Positions 35,780 to 47,020 of a stretch of DNA of 64,000 nt are shown piece by piece. The translations under genes were made by a program, and so were the position numbers. The stretch lies in contig NC_071355.1 of the NCBI RefSeq assembly GCF_943734655.1, positions 137,282,951 through 137,346,950 on the forward strand, given 5' to 3'. The notes under the pieces were generated by a model that was not told the origin of the DNA, searched no databases, and worked only from the letters and a program-made list of their open reading frames with translations. Position 1 is the stretch's first letter. Each line of letters begins with the position of its first letter. The DNA comes from Sabethes cyaneus. Lineage: Eukaryota; Arthropoda; Insecta; Diptera; Culicidae.

Positions 35780-38263
35780 TTACAGCTCCGATTTGTAAGG
35801 TTTAAACAGCTTTGGTTTTTCTGGCGATGGCGTCAAGATTGTTTGGCAGGGCGTACAGGCAGCAGTCATAAGGAGCCCCTGAGCGGATCCGTTTAATGAC
35901 TTCAGAGGACTACTGGTGCTGGTCGAGGTTGATGACGAGAGGTCTAATTTCGATTTGTCCGACGCGGGACTAAGAGATAGTGCCGAATGCGGTGATGACG
36001 GGCTTTGAAGATCGTGCGGAGGAGTGTGTGGTTTTGGAATGGATAATGGTGTATAACCTTGCGGCATACTGCTTAGCATGGCGGCGGCGGCAATTGGATA
36101 AGCGGGTGTTTGAAGAGATGCATTCCTCTGTGGGATTGGATAAGGAGCGTAACGGTAACCGTAGGAGTAATGATTCGTTGCTGTAGCTGGTATTTGTGGC
36201 GGCATCACTGGCATTTGCGGTAACATTGGAGTTGGTGGATATCCGTAAGGCATACCGACAGAATTTACAGCAGCTTGCAGGATCGATGCGGCAAAAGCAG
36301 GATCTGAGTGTATAGCTGCGTAAGGCCAAACAACGGCCATCCGCTGGCGTTTATCTTTCATGCGACGATTTTGGAACCAGACCTAGAAATAAAGAGATAA
36401 AAAAAATCAGTATTTTAGAAATCTTAAGTACAGACATTTTATCGATTCAGCTTAAAAAGTCTCGTCATACGCATCAATAAAAACTATTCACACATCGAAC
36501 GAAAGATGGAATGTTCGAGCTGGGAATGGTCACTTAACACCTCGGTGGTAAATATTATATATCTCTTCCATATCGAAGAAACACTCAATTATTCACATTC
36601 AGTAGCCAAAAGACTGCCATAAAGACGATGTTGTTGATGAAACATAAAATATCTCAAGAGGAACAATCGGAATACAGAGATGGGAAACGATGATGATGAT
36701 GAAACAGAGCACGAAGCGTCAAATCGAGTATTCAAAGGCGACGTTCTTTACTCGCTTTTACCAATCGGGCGGCACATCAAACGCCGACGGTATGGCGAGT
36801 GATAATTACATTAATTTTATTATAGTTATACGATAATTATTAAACAACTAATATTTTGTATAGTGAGGTTGAATCGGCAACGCGAGAAATCGTGAGAAAT
36901 TCTTGCTGCGAGGAACAGGGATTTCAAACTTAACGCACTGATTAATTGCTTGTTTGAGATTATGTTAGCAAGCTCGTGCTAAATGCGTGTGTCAACAATT
37001 ACAATATCGGGAGAAGCGAGACATGAAAAAGAACTGCTGCAGGGATGAATATCCCTGTGGCGTACAGTATGTTCCAGTGAAGGTTGAAGTGTCTCAGACG
37101 GACTTTTCATTCGATACAAAGTATGAAACTCGATCGTCACTGTCTATGGTCATGCTGAGGCCGACTGGGAAAAGGATCGGATATGCCAAATTTCACCCAG
37201 CTGTGTTTTAATGTGGCATGCGTCATGGACAGTTGTTTATACGTAAATGTTTGTGTTGACGCGCCGTTGCGACTTGAGACATGCTGTTTGAACTTGTTCT
37301 CATGTTGTAGCTACAAATGAGCGTCGGGTTGTCGGGCCGTCAAAAAAAAACAAAAACACTAACCTTAATTGTTGACTCCGGGAGGTTTAGTTGAGCGGCA
37401 AGCTCACATCGCCGTGGACGAGAAACGTAATTTTCCTTGTAGAATTCCTTCTCAAGTCGGGCAAGCTGATCTCTGGTGAAGGCTGTTCGATACCTCCGGA
37501 CAGATGGGTCCAGTGGTGCTTGTTGCTGCCCATGTTCCGTCGGCGGGCTGTTGCAGTCTGGAAAAAGAAGGTAAACAATTAAAAAATCGTATTCGTGTGC
37601 TATATGCTGAATTCTGATGGAACGAAAACGCAAATAAACATCTATTAGCAGTACCCGCCCTTTAGCAACGGATAATTGGAATATTTGTTTTTCGGTAATC
37701 GTGTCTGCCTAGGTATGGTGAAAGCAACAAAATTAGCAGAGGATTTATGGATTGGAGGCGTTAACTTTCTTTTAGGATTTCAGTATCAATAAGGAACATA
37801 ACCTGCTTGAATAAGCTAACTACTTGAAGGTAAACCAGTATGAGTCACGTAAGTTGATAACTGAAATACTTTTTTTACGATTAATTTCAGTAAATTAAAC
37901 ATTAAAATTAGGTAAAGCGGGATTGATTGATGATGTTACGTTCTTTTAGCTTGGCTAAGCTTAGGTAGACCCCAACAAACATTTTTGTTTAAGAATAGTT
38001 TAAACTATTGTGTAGCTAAAACCAATGGAACGAGCGCTTGATAGCCCTTTATACAACAAAAATGTTCCTTAAGACTGACCGTAGTTGCACTCCGTGATTA
38101 AAAATAGAGTTAGCGCAATGGTTTTAACTTAAAACTTACCACTTAATGGAGATAGTGGCGGTGATGATTTAGAGCTATATTGATGAGCGTTGAGTAAATC
38201 CACAGAAATGGATTGCTCGCGGTGTTGCATCGCGTCCATGTTGTAGTTCCGGAATCCTTGCAT
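35780..38263 (-). CDS. eve: Even-skipped homeodomain transcription factor
   Basis: Three exons: 38263-38140, 37557-37364 and 36382-35780, joined by GT-AG introns of 582 and 981 bp whose phases match and give 306 aa. It starts MQGFRNYNMDAM, close to Drosophila Eve MHGYRTYNME, then VDLL. The homeodomain is residues 61-120 (VRRYRTAFTRDQLARLEKEF to MKDKRQR), with WFQN at its positions 48-51. Next come VVWPYAAIHSDPAFAASILQ, a Pro/Tyr-rich stretch, Ser-rich HDLQSPSSPHSALSLSPAS, and the C-terminus KPKLFKPYKSEL, whose LFKPY motif recruits Groucho in Eve proteins. In flies Eve is a nuclear pair-rule repressor that also specifies neurons and heart precursors. Intron 2 splits the homeobox between positions 46 and 47. 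The gene looks intact. Confidence 0.97.
36801..36852. promoter_or_regulatory. Cluster of homeodomain-type TAAT sites in eve intron 2
   Basis: gataattacattaattttat and the following bases hold at least five TAAT/ATTA cores within about 50 bp. Such cores bind many homeodomain proteins, so an autoregulatory or cross-regulatory role is possible, but the sequence is also simply AT-rich. Confidence 0.25.
37971..38068. mobile_element. Small MITE with caacaaacattttt ends, copy 2, in eve intron 1
   Basis: Begins cccaacaaacatttttgttt and ends acaacaaaaatgttcc, with gcgcttgata inside, as in the 28487-28591 element. The right tip is eroded. It is the only repeat I recognise within eve. Confidence 0.6.
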
Positions 38264-38508
38264 TGTACTTAGTTTATTTTTCACTAAAAGCTTATTTTCG
38301 TCACTAAAACTCCACTAATCACTTTAGTATGCCACGTGCGATGTATGTATACTAATGGCGCTCGATGTTGAACTTAGTTGTGCCACACATTCATTTCAAC
38401 TTCACTGGATTGATATTCGTAACGTTTTTGGCAACTCGCGATTTGTACTTGATATTTATCTATTCTTGCGGAGTAACAACGTCCGTTAACTAATACTGAA
38501 TGTAAACT

Positions 38509-38545
38509 GGCTGTGAAAAGAGCAGCATGAGCACGTTAAATACTC
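38509..38545 (-). promoter_or_regulatory. Possible eve core promoter
   Basis: On the minus strand a TATA-like TATTTAA (38542-38536) lies 28 bases before a TCACAG initiator-like site, which would place the start near 38514 and give a 5' UTR of about 250 bases. An alternative TCAGT initiator lies 17 bases further down. This rests on spacing only. Confidence 0.35.
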
Positions 38546-41405
38546 GTGCACCTTAACCGGTATTGTGGGCGTTCCCTAATGCTAATAAATGATGCCTGAC
38601 TATGTTCTGTACCCTAGCAACGAATCACAACGGATGGGAGGAAAAGAGAAAGCTACGTATGAAACGAGTAGCAAGAATATCGTTTATGCTCGTACTGTAG
38701 TTATTATATGCCTCGGGGAGAAAAAGAAACAACCAGCTTCTGCAGGTAGTACATGCCTCTCTATCGTTCTCCATGATGTTTTACTAACGAACAGTAACTG
38801 AGATAGCAACAACGCTAAGCATTTTGATTGTACCATTTTCTTGCTCGTTCTTTCTTTCTGCAGCATGGAACGATAGATGGAAGCGTTTTTCCTAGCCGCA
38901 AGGATTATTATCCTTTTTGCGATTATTAGCGCATGATATAACAGAAGCGGTAAACAGGGGCATAAAACGGCGTGGCAGAACAGACTTTTATAAAATGGTG
39001 CTCGGAGTTTTATATACACGTTGCTGGCCTGATTACTGCTGGCATGTATTCATGTGCCGTAACTGCCGACTGGCGAACAAATTCATCAAGGGGGATCAAT
39101 GTGCGAGGAACAGTTATTATGAGCTTTAAAGGCCTTGGTTTTGTTGAATGAAAGCATGTTCACGGAACTAATTTGATTAGAATTTCAGCAATTGCTAAAA
39201 GTTTTATAACATGCACAGCTACGTGGTTTGATAACATCGGGCAAGTTAAATGAAAGGTTATTCGTTTCATTAATTCTATTGATTTTTACAAAGTAATCAT
39301 TATCAGCTCATATAAGTTAAGTAATCATTCAAGTTTTAATCATAAGTATTATTCGTACAACTGAAAGTAAGTTTGAAATGTTAACAGTTTGTATTACCAA
39401 TAATAGCCAGGACATGGGAAAAATATTCGTTGGGTTCACTCGTTTACCAGCCTTTTCGCAACTTAGCACTAGTTCAATCTCTGTATAAATTTCTATGCCA
39501 TTTCTAGAAAAAGTAACTTCGAATATTTCAATGACTACTAAAATAGGTTGCGATTGGGTTGATGCGAAGATCGCACGTACCAACGCTCCCGTCCCAACTG
39601 CGATTAAGTACACATCCCAATATTCATGAGGTTATCGTTTCGAAATCCTTGTATAGCAACCAACGGTCCATATAAAAGATTCATAAGCGCGTTTAGTATT
39701 CATTGTGATAAAGGCAGTTTACACTTCGTTTATGCTTCCAACCTTTCTGACGTTTACACGATTTTATTCTTTTTAATAATAAAGGTTTATCTGTTCTAGA
39801 ACGTTACTTTCTTCCACTTTATTCGTATAATTATATGCATGTCTTCCACTGTCCTTCTATACAAACAGGGATGTCGCTATCGTTGGCAAGGACCTGATGT
39901 TGCTTCAAAGTTTAATAAAACGCCAGAACCTATAGCAAGTTGAATACATAGATATATATAATAGCATATGCAGCCACAGTTATGTACATGAGCTCTCCAG
40001 CGCCGGTGTGTTGTGAACTCATAAAATGTTATATTATACTCGTCGTCATACCAGAGGTGGGAAAGCTTGGAAGAAGAACGAATTTGCGAGTTCAGCAGCA
40101 GATAATGGTTCGTAATTTAATGAAGAAATTAAAATAGAATCCCTCGCTTGTGCCGTTCCGTCTCCGGTCCATGGTTGGATCCTTGCAAACCTTTGTTTGG
40201 TCTTGGCCTCCCATACAAAAAATGGCCCAACAAAAAAGTGACATGAATTTATGAATCTCATTCTTTCTGCGTTCCTGTGGTATGGTTATACAACGAAATG
40301 AACTTTATATATCTACGATACGATACCTAATACGCTGGAAGTTGGACCATGGCTTCGTTTCTGCCGAGCTCAGCACAGAAGAACAAAGTGTGGATGAAAT
40401 TTATGATTTTCGGTAAGTTTTAGAGCATATTTGATCATGGCGCTTATGCGCTTTATAATCGACAATTATGATGTTGTTAGGAAATGAATATCGGTTGAGA
40501 GCGACCGGGTCATATGCAGTCTCTCTGAAGCACGGATAACCTAATTCACTAAAAAATTTATCCGAGCCTTCGTTATTCTTTTCTCTTTCCCTTTTTCGTC
40601 CTAGTCGGGTACAATGGCATGGGGTAGTAATTATCTATTTTGTCAAATCATAGGCAGTAAACTAAAGCTCAGCACCGCCCAGCTGCTATGCAAACGGTCG
40701 GATTAGCATTCGAAAAACCAACAATCACTGATCGCACATAATTCCCCAAAATTGTATTACCACTCATGGGCTTACCCGTGATTCATTACGTCTGTCGAAC
40801 CTTAGTGCAGTATAGGGAGACAATGGTAAAACAAATATTCTTAACCCGGTGCAACGCCCATAGTTTGTTTTTCTATTTTCAGGCTCTGGGTACGGGTACG
40901 GGTAGTCAAATGTTATGAATATTTGTTTTCCAGTAATTAGACGCTCTTTTGCAGGTTTGCGCCGAACAAGCGGTCGTAAAATATCCTGTCATTATAACGA
41001 GATATTTTTCGGGTAGGCAAACTCGCTTGTTTTAGATATGTTCCGTATTGTGACAACCGAATGTCAAATATATTTTAAAGATGCACATATTTAAATAATA
41101 TGTATCTGAGCGAAATTGGTAAAAAAATATAATCGATTTATTAGGCACTGTCTAAATGAAACATATTTTGTATTTTATTCGTTGGTATATAGTAGAGTTC
41201 GCGACCAATTTCATCAGCCTGTTTCTTTTTTGGGTGTAAGCACTCTCTGTGTTTGTTATTTTGGGAACAATCATACGTTTCGCGATATTAAATTGTTTAT
41301 TTTTGCAAGATGGAAATGCAGAAAGTGTAGAAAAATTAGAAGTTTAAGTTACTATCTCATGTGCTATTACACCTTATGCTGGTATGTAATATGTTTTTGT
41401 AATCG
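38546..41405. other. eve 5' flank; no gene or repeat recognised
   Basis: Nearly 3 kb upstream of eve without any of the repeat families seen elsewhere in the window and without coding signal. It is the natural place for eve enhancers, but I could not define any. Confidence 0.45.
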
Positions 41406-41410
41406 CAGTA

Positions 41411-41900
41411 GGGGAGAGACGTCTACATTGAGACACTTTTCTCCAAAAATTTTAAAATTTTATCCTTCTATCCTTCTAGTTGTCAGAAAAAAAGTTTCAG
41501 TCGTTTTGGTTATAAGCTAAATTAGTTACAACCACAAATGTAAAGGTGTAATTTTGTCTCATTCTTAACAACTGGGTGGAAAGAATGAGACAACGAGTAT
41601 AGCATACTGAGACACCTATTTAAAACCAATTTAAACCATATTTTTGGGTAATAAAGAATAGTTTAGAGGTCGTGCTGTTTATTGTGTCTATAAAGCATAC
41701 ATCATTGTTGGGTATGATTAAAAATTCCGATTATTTTCACATATACATTTATACTCATATAAAGGACAAATCTCAATCTCAATCCCTATGGATTCTTCAC
41801 TTCACTTTCCATGAAAATATCATGAATCTTGAATGTTTTATGACATAGCTATTCCCGTTGACTCACTGTTCCTGTTGTCACATTGTTGACTACTCTCCCC
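41411..41900. mobile_element. TA-flanked MITE, ggggagag family
   Basis: GGGGAGAG and CTCTCCCC ends, each next to TA (41409-41410 and 41901-41902), with ttgagacac-type motifs repeated inside the ends and near the middle. 490 bp, non-coding. Confidence 0.75.
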
Positions 41901-42387
41901 TACTGCAAATGTATTTACGGTAAATTTAAAATGCAATACTACAACTTCTCCAATTTGATATATAGTAGGTATCTTCTTCTCCTATAAAATAGACATAAGT
42001 AACACTTACTCTCATCAAAGTTTTCACATCATTTTAAGGTGAAATTAGCAGTAATCGATTCTGCCAATTTCAAGAGCAGTTTTTTTGTTTGAAACAAAAA
42101 TTCTATTTATAAAAATATATTCGCTGTGTTCAGATTGGCAAGAAGAATGCAGTTTTTACATTTTTACAAACAGAACCCCGCTTTTGGGCCCAAAAACTGC
42201 TTCCGAAATTGGGCTCTCCGACGAAAATTCAATGATTGCTAATTTCCCGTTAATTTAACCCATTTCCTCCCAGCGTTGCGAAAACGCAACGCATCCTTCT
42301 CTCGATTCTAGAGAAGGCTAGATTGGGAAAAGATTGGGAAAGATTGGGCAAAAATCTAATCGACCTGTTTTTGCTCAAAGCTTAGAT

Positions 42388-42670
42388 CACAGACAAACAG
42401 ACATAACACTCGTTTTCCATTCTTCGTACCGCTTAAACCGTCATTTCAAATTTGGGCTTAGTTGGGAATGTCTCCGTTTTGGTCAAAGTGGCGCTTTTTA
42501 ACGAAAGAAGGGGAATGCCCCATAAAAATACTTGCTAGTTCGAGGAATCCTCCTGTTGCTATTTGATATTTGGGAATGCCGGTCATAGATGGTGCTAGTG
42601 TTCAGGCAAAATGTGTGGTACGATATTTTTTTTTTATTTTTCTTCCAAGTGTTATATCTGTTTGTCTGTG
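42388..42670. mobile_element. MITE with cacagacaaacagaca ends
   Basis: Perfectly matched outer inverted repeats CACAGACAAACAGA and the complement TCTGTTTGTCTGTG, then (c/t)ataacact inside. CTTAGAT flanks both sides (42381-42387 and 42671-42677), a 7-8 bp duplication typical of hAT-like elements. Non-coding; nested in copy C. Confidence 0.8.
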
Positions 42671-42721
42671 CTTAGATGTTACATGTAACAAAGTTACTGC
42701 CGTGTAAACATAACAGGTCTT

Positions 42722-43088
42722 AATATTTTTTTTTTGAAACGATGGTTCTACAATTGATGAAGGGACGGTAGGGAAAGAAATGAAATTTTTTTTTGGTGAA
42801 GGTGGGGAAGAGCGGAAAGGAAGGGGGGGGGGGTATTGGTAGCTATGCTTGACAAGTAGTCATTTTGACTCCTACCTTTTGTCCAGTCAAAATGACTACT
42901 TGTCAAGCATAGCTACCAATACCCCCCCCCCCCTTCCTTTCCGCTCTTCCCCACCTTCACCAAAAAAAAAATTCATTTCTTTCCCTACCGTCCCTTCATC
43001 AATTGTAGAACCATCGTTTCAAAAAAAAATATTAATATATATGTATGACCGCATTTCAAGGTCAAGACTAAAAACTTGAGATTAGTCT
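42722..43088. mobile_element. Hairpin retroposon, short form
   Basis: A 12 bp duplication ATAACAGGTCTT (42710-42721 and 43089-43100) bounds 367 bp. 42722-42869 and 42886-43033 are almost perfect inverted copies of 148 bp, separated by a 16-base loop, with poly-T at one edge and poly-A at the other. A further 55 bp with gaccgcatttcaaggtc follows. The arms match the 3' part of the SINE in the 56326-56965 hairpin. Confidence 0.85.
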
Positions 43089-43420
43089 ATAACAGGTCTT
43101 GCTAATTTTCAGTCAGCTCAAATGAGTAACTTTGCCGTCGGATGGCAAGCAAGAAACCGATGAAAGCGCGAACGCCAATGACAGTATTTCTGGATTCGAA
43201 TCTAATGTACTAACCTCTTCGAAGTAACAAAACTATGTTAAAACTGCATACCGACTCCCATCCCCTTCTAAGTGCCAGCGTTTGCATTTTTTTTACCGTT
43301 GCAGGACATAGGGACAAAATTAAATATACATCTCTACGGTTTTTTCTAAGTTGATCTAAAACAAAACTTTCATGAAAGTTTCAGTTTTTTATCTCTGCTG
43401 GACGTTTGGGGCTAAATGGG

Positions 43421-43655
43421 ATCCGTTCTCCTGCGCCTTAATTAGCCTTGGCAACTTCAGCCGTGTGTTCCATAAAACGAATACCCAAGTTCCTTTTCAT
43501 TTTAAGTCTAAAGTAGCGGAACATATATTCGAGAATATCCATCCACTAACCCCTCAAAACATCCATCTTCTCCGCCCAATTAATGCACCTTGGAAGTTGG
43601 ATGTTGTTGAAAGTCGGGAAATATATAAACAAGAATCTTCCTTGCTCCTTAACAA
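43421..43655 (+). pseudogene. Possible retroelement C-terminal fragment
   Basis: Open plus-strand frame with KSKVAEHIFENIH, NIHLLRPINAPWKLDVVESR, EIYKQESSLLLNNNEGN and FTWLFKF. The pattern of an AEH motif, then KLDxxES and LLNN with a final LF resembles the GIY-YIG nuclease tail of Penelope-like elements, by memory only. The upstream RT is absent. It begins immediately outside the TTAA element copy C. Confidence 0.35.
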
Positions 43656-43814
43656 TAACGAAGGAAACAATTTTACCTGGCTCTTCAAGTTTATTCTAAA
43701 CCTAGCACGAATGGAGTATATTATTTTAAAGCAGAGTTGGTGCGTTTTAACAAGCTTACTCACACTCATTTGACTGTATTTTGCCTTCTAGAACCAAATT
43801 TGGTAAAAGTCATG

Positions 43815-43975
43815 CATGACACCTCCCAGTTGGCTTCGAGGTATGACGCTGGCGCTGGCCTAATAAGCCAGTCGCCGTATGTTCGAACCTCGGCTGGGAG
43901 AGGCTGTTAGAGTCAATAGGATCGTAGCAACTGGCCCTGCAATTGTCTTGTACTCTAACTTGGGCACTACATTAT
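43815..43975 (+). mobile_element. tRNA-like SINE, second family
   Basis: ggcttcgaggtatgacgctg, a tRNA-like middle with taagccagtcgccgtat, the B box GTTCGAACC, then ctcggctgggagaggctgtt and a tail including caattgtcttgtactcta. The 29520-29660 remnant shares the tail. No clear target duplication was found. Confidence 0.7.
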
Positions 43976-43998
43976 TTTTTGTATTTACGCTGTAATAA

Positions 43999-44471
43999 GG
44001 CCATTACAAATATTTTAAAAAGTTTTTGTCCCTCCGGTGTTGGGCCACTGAAGGGGGGGGGGGGGGGGGTGGCGAAAAAAAAAACAAAGAGAATCGAGCA
44101 AAAACCAATGGAGTTTAGGCGTTTTTATTTTAAGTTTAAACGTGAAAACCAAATCTATTCCTGCTTTTAATAAATACGTTGTTAATTTCCATGCAAAAAT
44201 TTACGAAAAAAAGACAAAAATGAAAGAAATTTTTTTGGCTGATTTTCGGAAATTCCGCTGTTTGAATTTCCATTTCTATTTCATGCTAGAAGCGTTAACT
44301 CATCTCGTACACTCATTTTTCAAGTTTTTCCGGCTGTAGAGCCCACAGACAATTGATTTTATAAAAAAAATTTAACTCATATCCTACAAATTATTTTTTT
44401 GCCCCCCGATTTTTCAAGCCAATTTCCAAGGGGGGTGGAGACAAAAACTTTTAAAATGATTTGCAATGGCC
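43999..44471. mobile_element. PIF/Harbinger-like MITE, copy 2
   Basis: GGCCATTACAAAT and ATTTGCAATGGCC between TAA duplications, as in 3587-4045, with the same order of internal blocks and an 18 bp G run after the left end. 473 bp, non-coding. Confidence 0.82.
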
Positions 44472-44474
44472 TAA

Positions 44475-45390
44475 TTGTGTTGTTACTTTATCATTAGCGC
44501 GAACAAACGTTCAATATATGTATCAAGGTTTAAAAGTTCTACTTAACATAAATGGAAAAATAATGAAGTATTCATTTAAGGAAGATTGTAGATAACATTC
44601 AGTACTACAAATGTTTATACATGACTTTTACAGATTTTGCAGTGAAGTAGAATGAGCCTAATGACCGTAACTGAGTGCAGCAGCTCTGTTTTGAGAAAAA
44701 AAAGGAAATCATTCGAAAAATATTTCAGTCCAGTAGCAGTTTTCCTGTGTTTATTGGGTAAAAATTTACAAAAATTCATAAAAAAATATAGTGCTATTGA
44801 TTTTTCTTTTGAATGTGTGATTTTTCCATATAAAAAGCATATTAAAAAAAACTAGACACATAGACACAAAATTACTTTAAAAAATATTAACATGCATACA
44901 GGATACACGAGCTCGCATAACTCTAATAGTCACGCCCACATAAACACGCGCACAAACACTATCACGCAAACAAATACACTCGCTCAAAGAGATAGGCGAT
45001 GGATGAACGTCAAGTTACTCGCCGTAAGACCAGGGCTTCTGCCGCTTCAGTCAATAGCAGGAAGTCCTGTTTTTGCAATTTTTAATCGATGGTCATTGGA
45101 CTAAGCTAATAAATAACACCAGCAGATTTTAAAATAATTATTTAATAGTTTTATTAGAGAACTTGGAAGATGAACTTTAAAAACTCGTTTCAAATAGCCC
45201 CGGTGTACCTTTTTATATTTATGATGTAAATAAACCTACAATATTTAAATTTATGAATTTTTGCAAGCAATTTTGTTATATTAACCACTAAGTCGACCGA
45301 AATGAAATCACATCGAGTAATCAAAATCAATTACATGAAGATATCAAATTTTGTGTTCAATTTGCTTTAAAACTTTGCTCGGGTAGCGAA
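44475..45390. other. No gene recognised
   Basis: AT-rich; a CA-rich patch at about 44900-44985 resembles a decayed microsatellite. Confidence 0.45.
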
Positions 45391-45394
45391 TATT

Positions 45395-45508
45395 TTGTGC
45401 AAAAAACTTGCACATTTCTCCATGGTACTAAATTTAATTCCAAACATAAGAGATGCCAGTCTGTTTAGTTTTCTACTGGCCGGATATAAATATAAATAGT
45501 GACTATAA
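45395..45508. mobile_element. Partial copy of the 3251-3525 MITE
   Basis: Shares cttgcacatttc, taaatttaattcc, gatgcca(g/a)t and a final atagtgactatag-like tip with the right half of the 3251-3525 element. The left half is missing. Confidence 0.55.
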
Positions 45509-45563
45509 GTTTCAACTGTCCGTCTTTTTTCAGTAGTATAGAATTGATTTACTTCTGAAAATA

Positions 45564-46840
45564 AGGCTTGTTCGCGACAAAATTTGGACACCCCTAAACA
45601 CACACAGCTTCGGAAATACATTAACAATGAGTGAAATATTTTGCAGAGTGGTAGACGTATGTCTGTTCGTTCTGAAAATATAACACTTGTTTATATTACT
45701 AGCGCTCAGCGTAAAATGGTGTCGAAAGAAGAGCAGGTGCAAAAAGCAATTGTGTGCGGTCGCAATGAAAAACCGAATCTCTCGTTAAGAAAACTTGCCA
45801 AAAAGCTTGGATTTCCTCCAAGCACTGTTCAGTGTTTTAAAATCGTTCGATATTCGCTTGACAACAGCTAAGAAGAAGGGAAGTGGAACAAAAACGGATC
45901 TGAGAAACCACCACAAGGATGCGAAGGTAAAACAAATATTACGGAGGAGACCAGATCTTTCTGTACGTACCATTGCTCGTAAAATAAAAATGTTGCCAAC
46001 ATTCGTGCACACTTCTAAGCAACGACAAGGCATGAAGTGTTTCAAGGTGAGGACTGTGTCAAACCGTAATGATAAGTTAAATACGACGGTCAAAACACGC
46101 GCTCGTAAGCTTTATCGCGAATATTTAACGAAGTTTTCATGCGTTATAATGGACGATGAAACGTATGTCCTAGCTCCTAGAAGACTTTAAACAGCTTCCT
46201 GGTATGTCTTTTTACACTGCCATGAAACGGAATGGCGTTGCAGAGCATTTTAGGACAAAGAAGAAAGCCAAGTTTCCCAAAAAATATTTAGTATGGCAGG
46301 CAATATGCAGCTGTGGTCGAGCAAGCAAAAGGGAACGGTTAACAAGGAAATATACCTTGAAGAATGCCTGCAGAAATGATTGTTACCGTTCCTACACAGC
46401 CATGATGTATCCTCGCTGTTTTGGCCTGATTTGGTATCTTGTCACTACGCCATAGATGTTTTGCAATGGTATGATGATAATGGAGTCCATATTATACCGA
46501 AGGAGACGAATCTACCTAACTGTCCAGGGTTACGTCCCATCGAGCGGTTGGGCTTTGGTGAAGAGAGAGCTGTCGCAGCACAAACAGCAAGCAACAACTA
46601 TAGATAAATTTCGAAAATCTTGGACAAACGCAGCTAAATTGGTTGCCAACAAGTCTGCACTGATCCTCATGGCAAGGGTAAACTCCAAAGAACGTCAATT
46701 TTTCATGCAGACCAAATAAGTAATGTTAATTTGTATGATAATTATTAACGATACACACATAAATGATATAAAATTGTTTCATGGATTAAACTTCTTGCAA
46801 ATTTGTTGAATTGAGGTGTCCAGATTTTGTCGCGAAGCCT
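45564..46840 (+). mobile_element. Tc1/mariner-superfamily element (DD37E type)
   Basis: Inverted ends AGGCTTGTTCGCGACAAAA and TTTTGTCGCGAAGCCT, each next to TA, bound 1277 bp; inside them lie ttggacaccc and ggtgtccag. A single degraded transposase gene fills it. Spacing of the last two catalytic residues is 37, which points to the DD37E group known from mosquitoes. Confidence 0.85.
45716..46719 (+). pseudogene. DD37E transposase, frameshifted
   Basis: Plus-strand transposase in at least three frames. First HTH: MVSKEEQVQKAIVCGRNEKP then LSLRKLAKKLGFPPSTVQ. Second binding domain: RRRPDLSVRTIARKI. Catalytic part: IMDDETYV (first Asp), KYLVWQAICSCG, FWPDLVSCHYA (second Asp) and LPNCPGLRPIE (Glu), with 37 residues between the last two. 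All three acidic residues survive, but frameshifts near 45830 and 46400 and a stop near 46190 prevent expression. A C-terminal tail with SWTNAAKLVANKS follows. Intact, it would cut and paste the element at TA sites. Confidence 0.87.
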
Positions 46841-47020
46841 TAGTCTCTAATATATCACAAAGATCCCTGATAAGCATAAAGCAAATTCGGTGATTGACAG
46901 TCATTTTATCGAAAAAGTAGTGGTTGCATCACAGAGAACAGACATCCGTTCAGGAACATTTCGGGTATTCCTGGATAAAATTTCAAATTAAAATCATCTA
47001 ATATGCTAGCATCACCACCA

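Larger units (their letters stand above)
42259..43420. mobile_element. TTAA-flanked element, CCCATTTCC family, copy C
   Basis: TTAA at 42255-42258, then CCCATTTCCTCCCAGCG with the GCGTTGCG/CGCAACGC palindrome. The right end ggggctaaatggg has lost its TTAA. Two later insertions lie inside: 42388-42670 and the hairpin 42722-43088. The rest aligns with copies A and B. Confidence 0.75.

Noticed and set aside
35970..36329. 119-codon minus-strand frame overlapping eve exon 3
   Set aside because: It is an alternative frame of the eve C-terminal coding region, with low-complexity composition.
36987..37211. Plus-strand frame of 74 codons within eve intron 2
   Set aside because: It opposes eve, has no family features, and is explained by chance in intron sequence.
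38589..39129. Frames on both strands upstream of eve, as possible eve neighbour genes
   Set aside because: They are short, overlap each other, and have no splice logic or protein motif.
41116..41520. 134-codon plus-strand frame
   Set aside because: Composition is that of AT-rich non-coding DNA (many Cys, Tyr and Phe), and it runs into the ggggagag MITE.
44892..45104. Frame over a CA-rich patch
   Set aside because: Thr/Asn/His-rich translation is a product of the decayed microsatellite.
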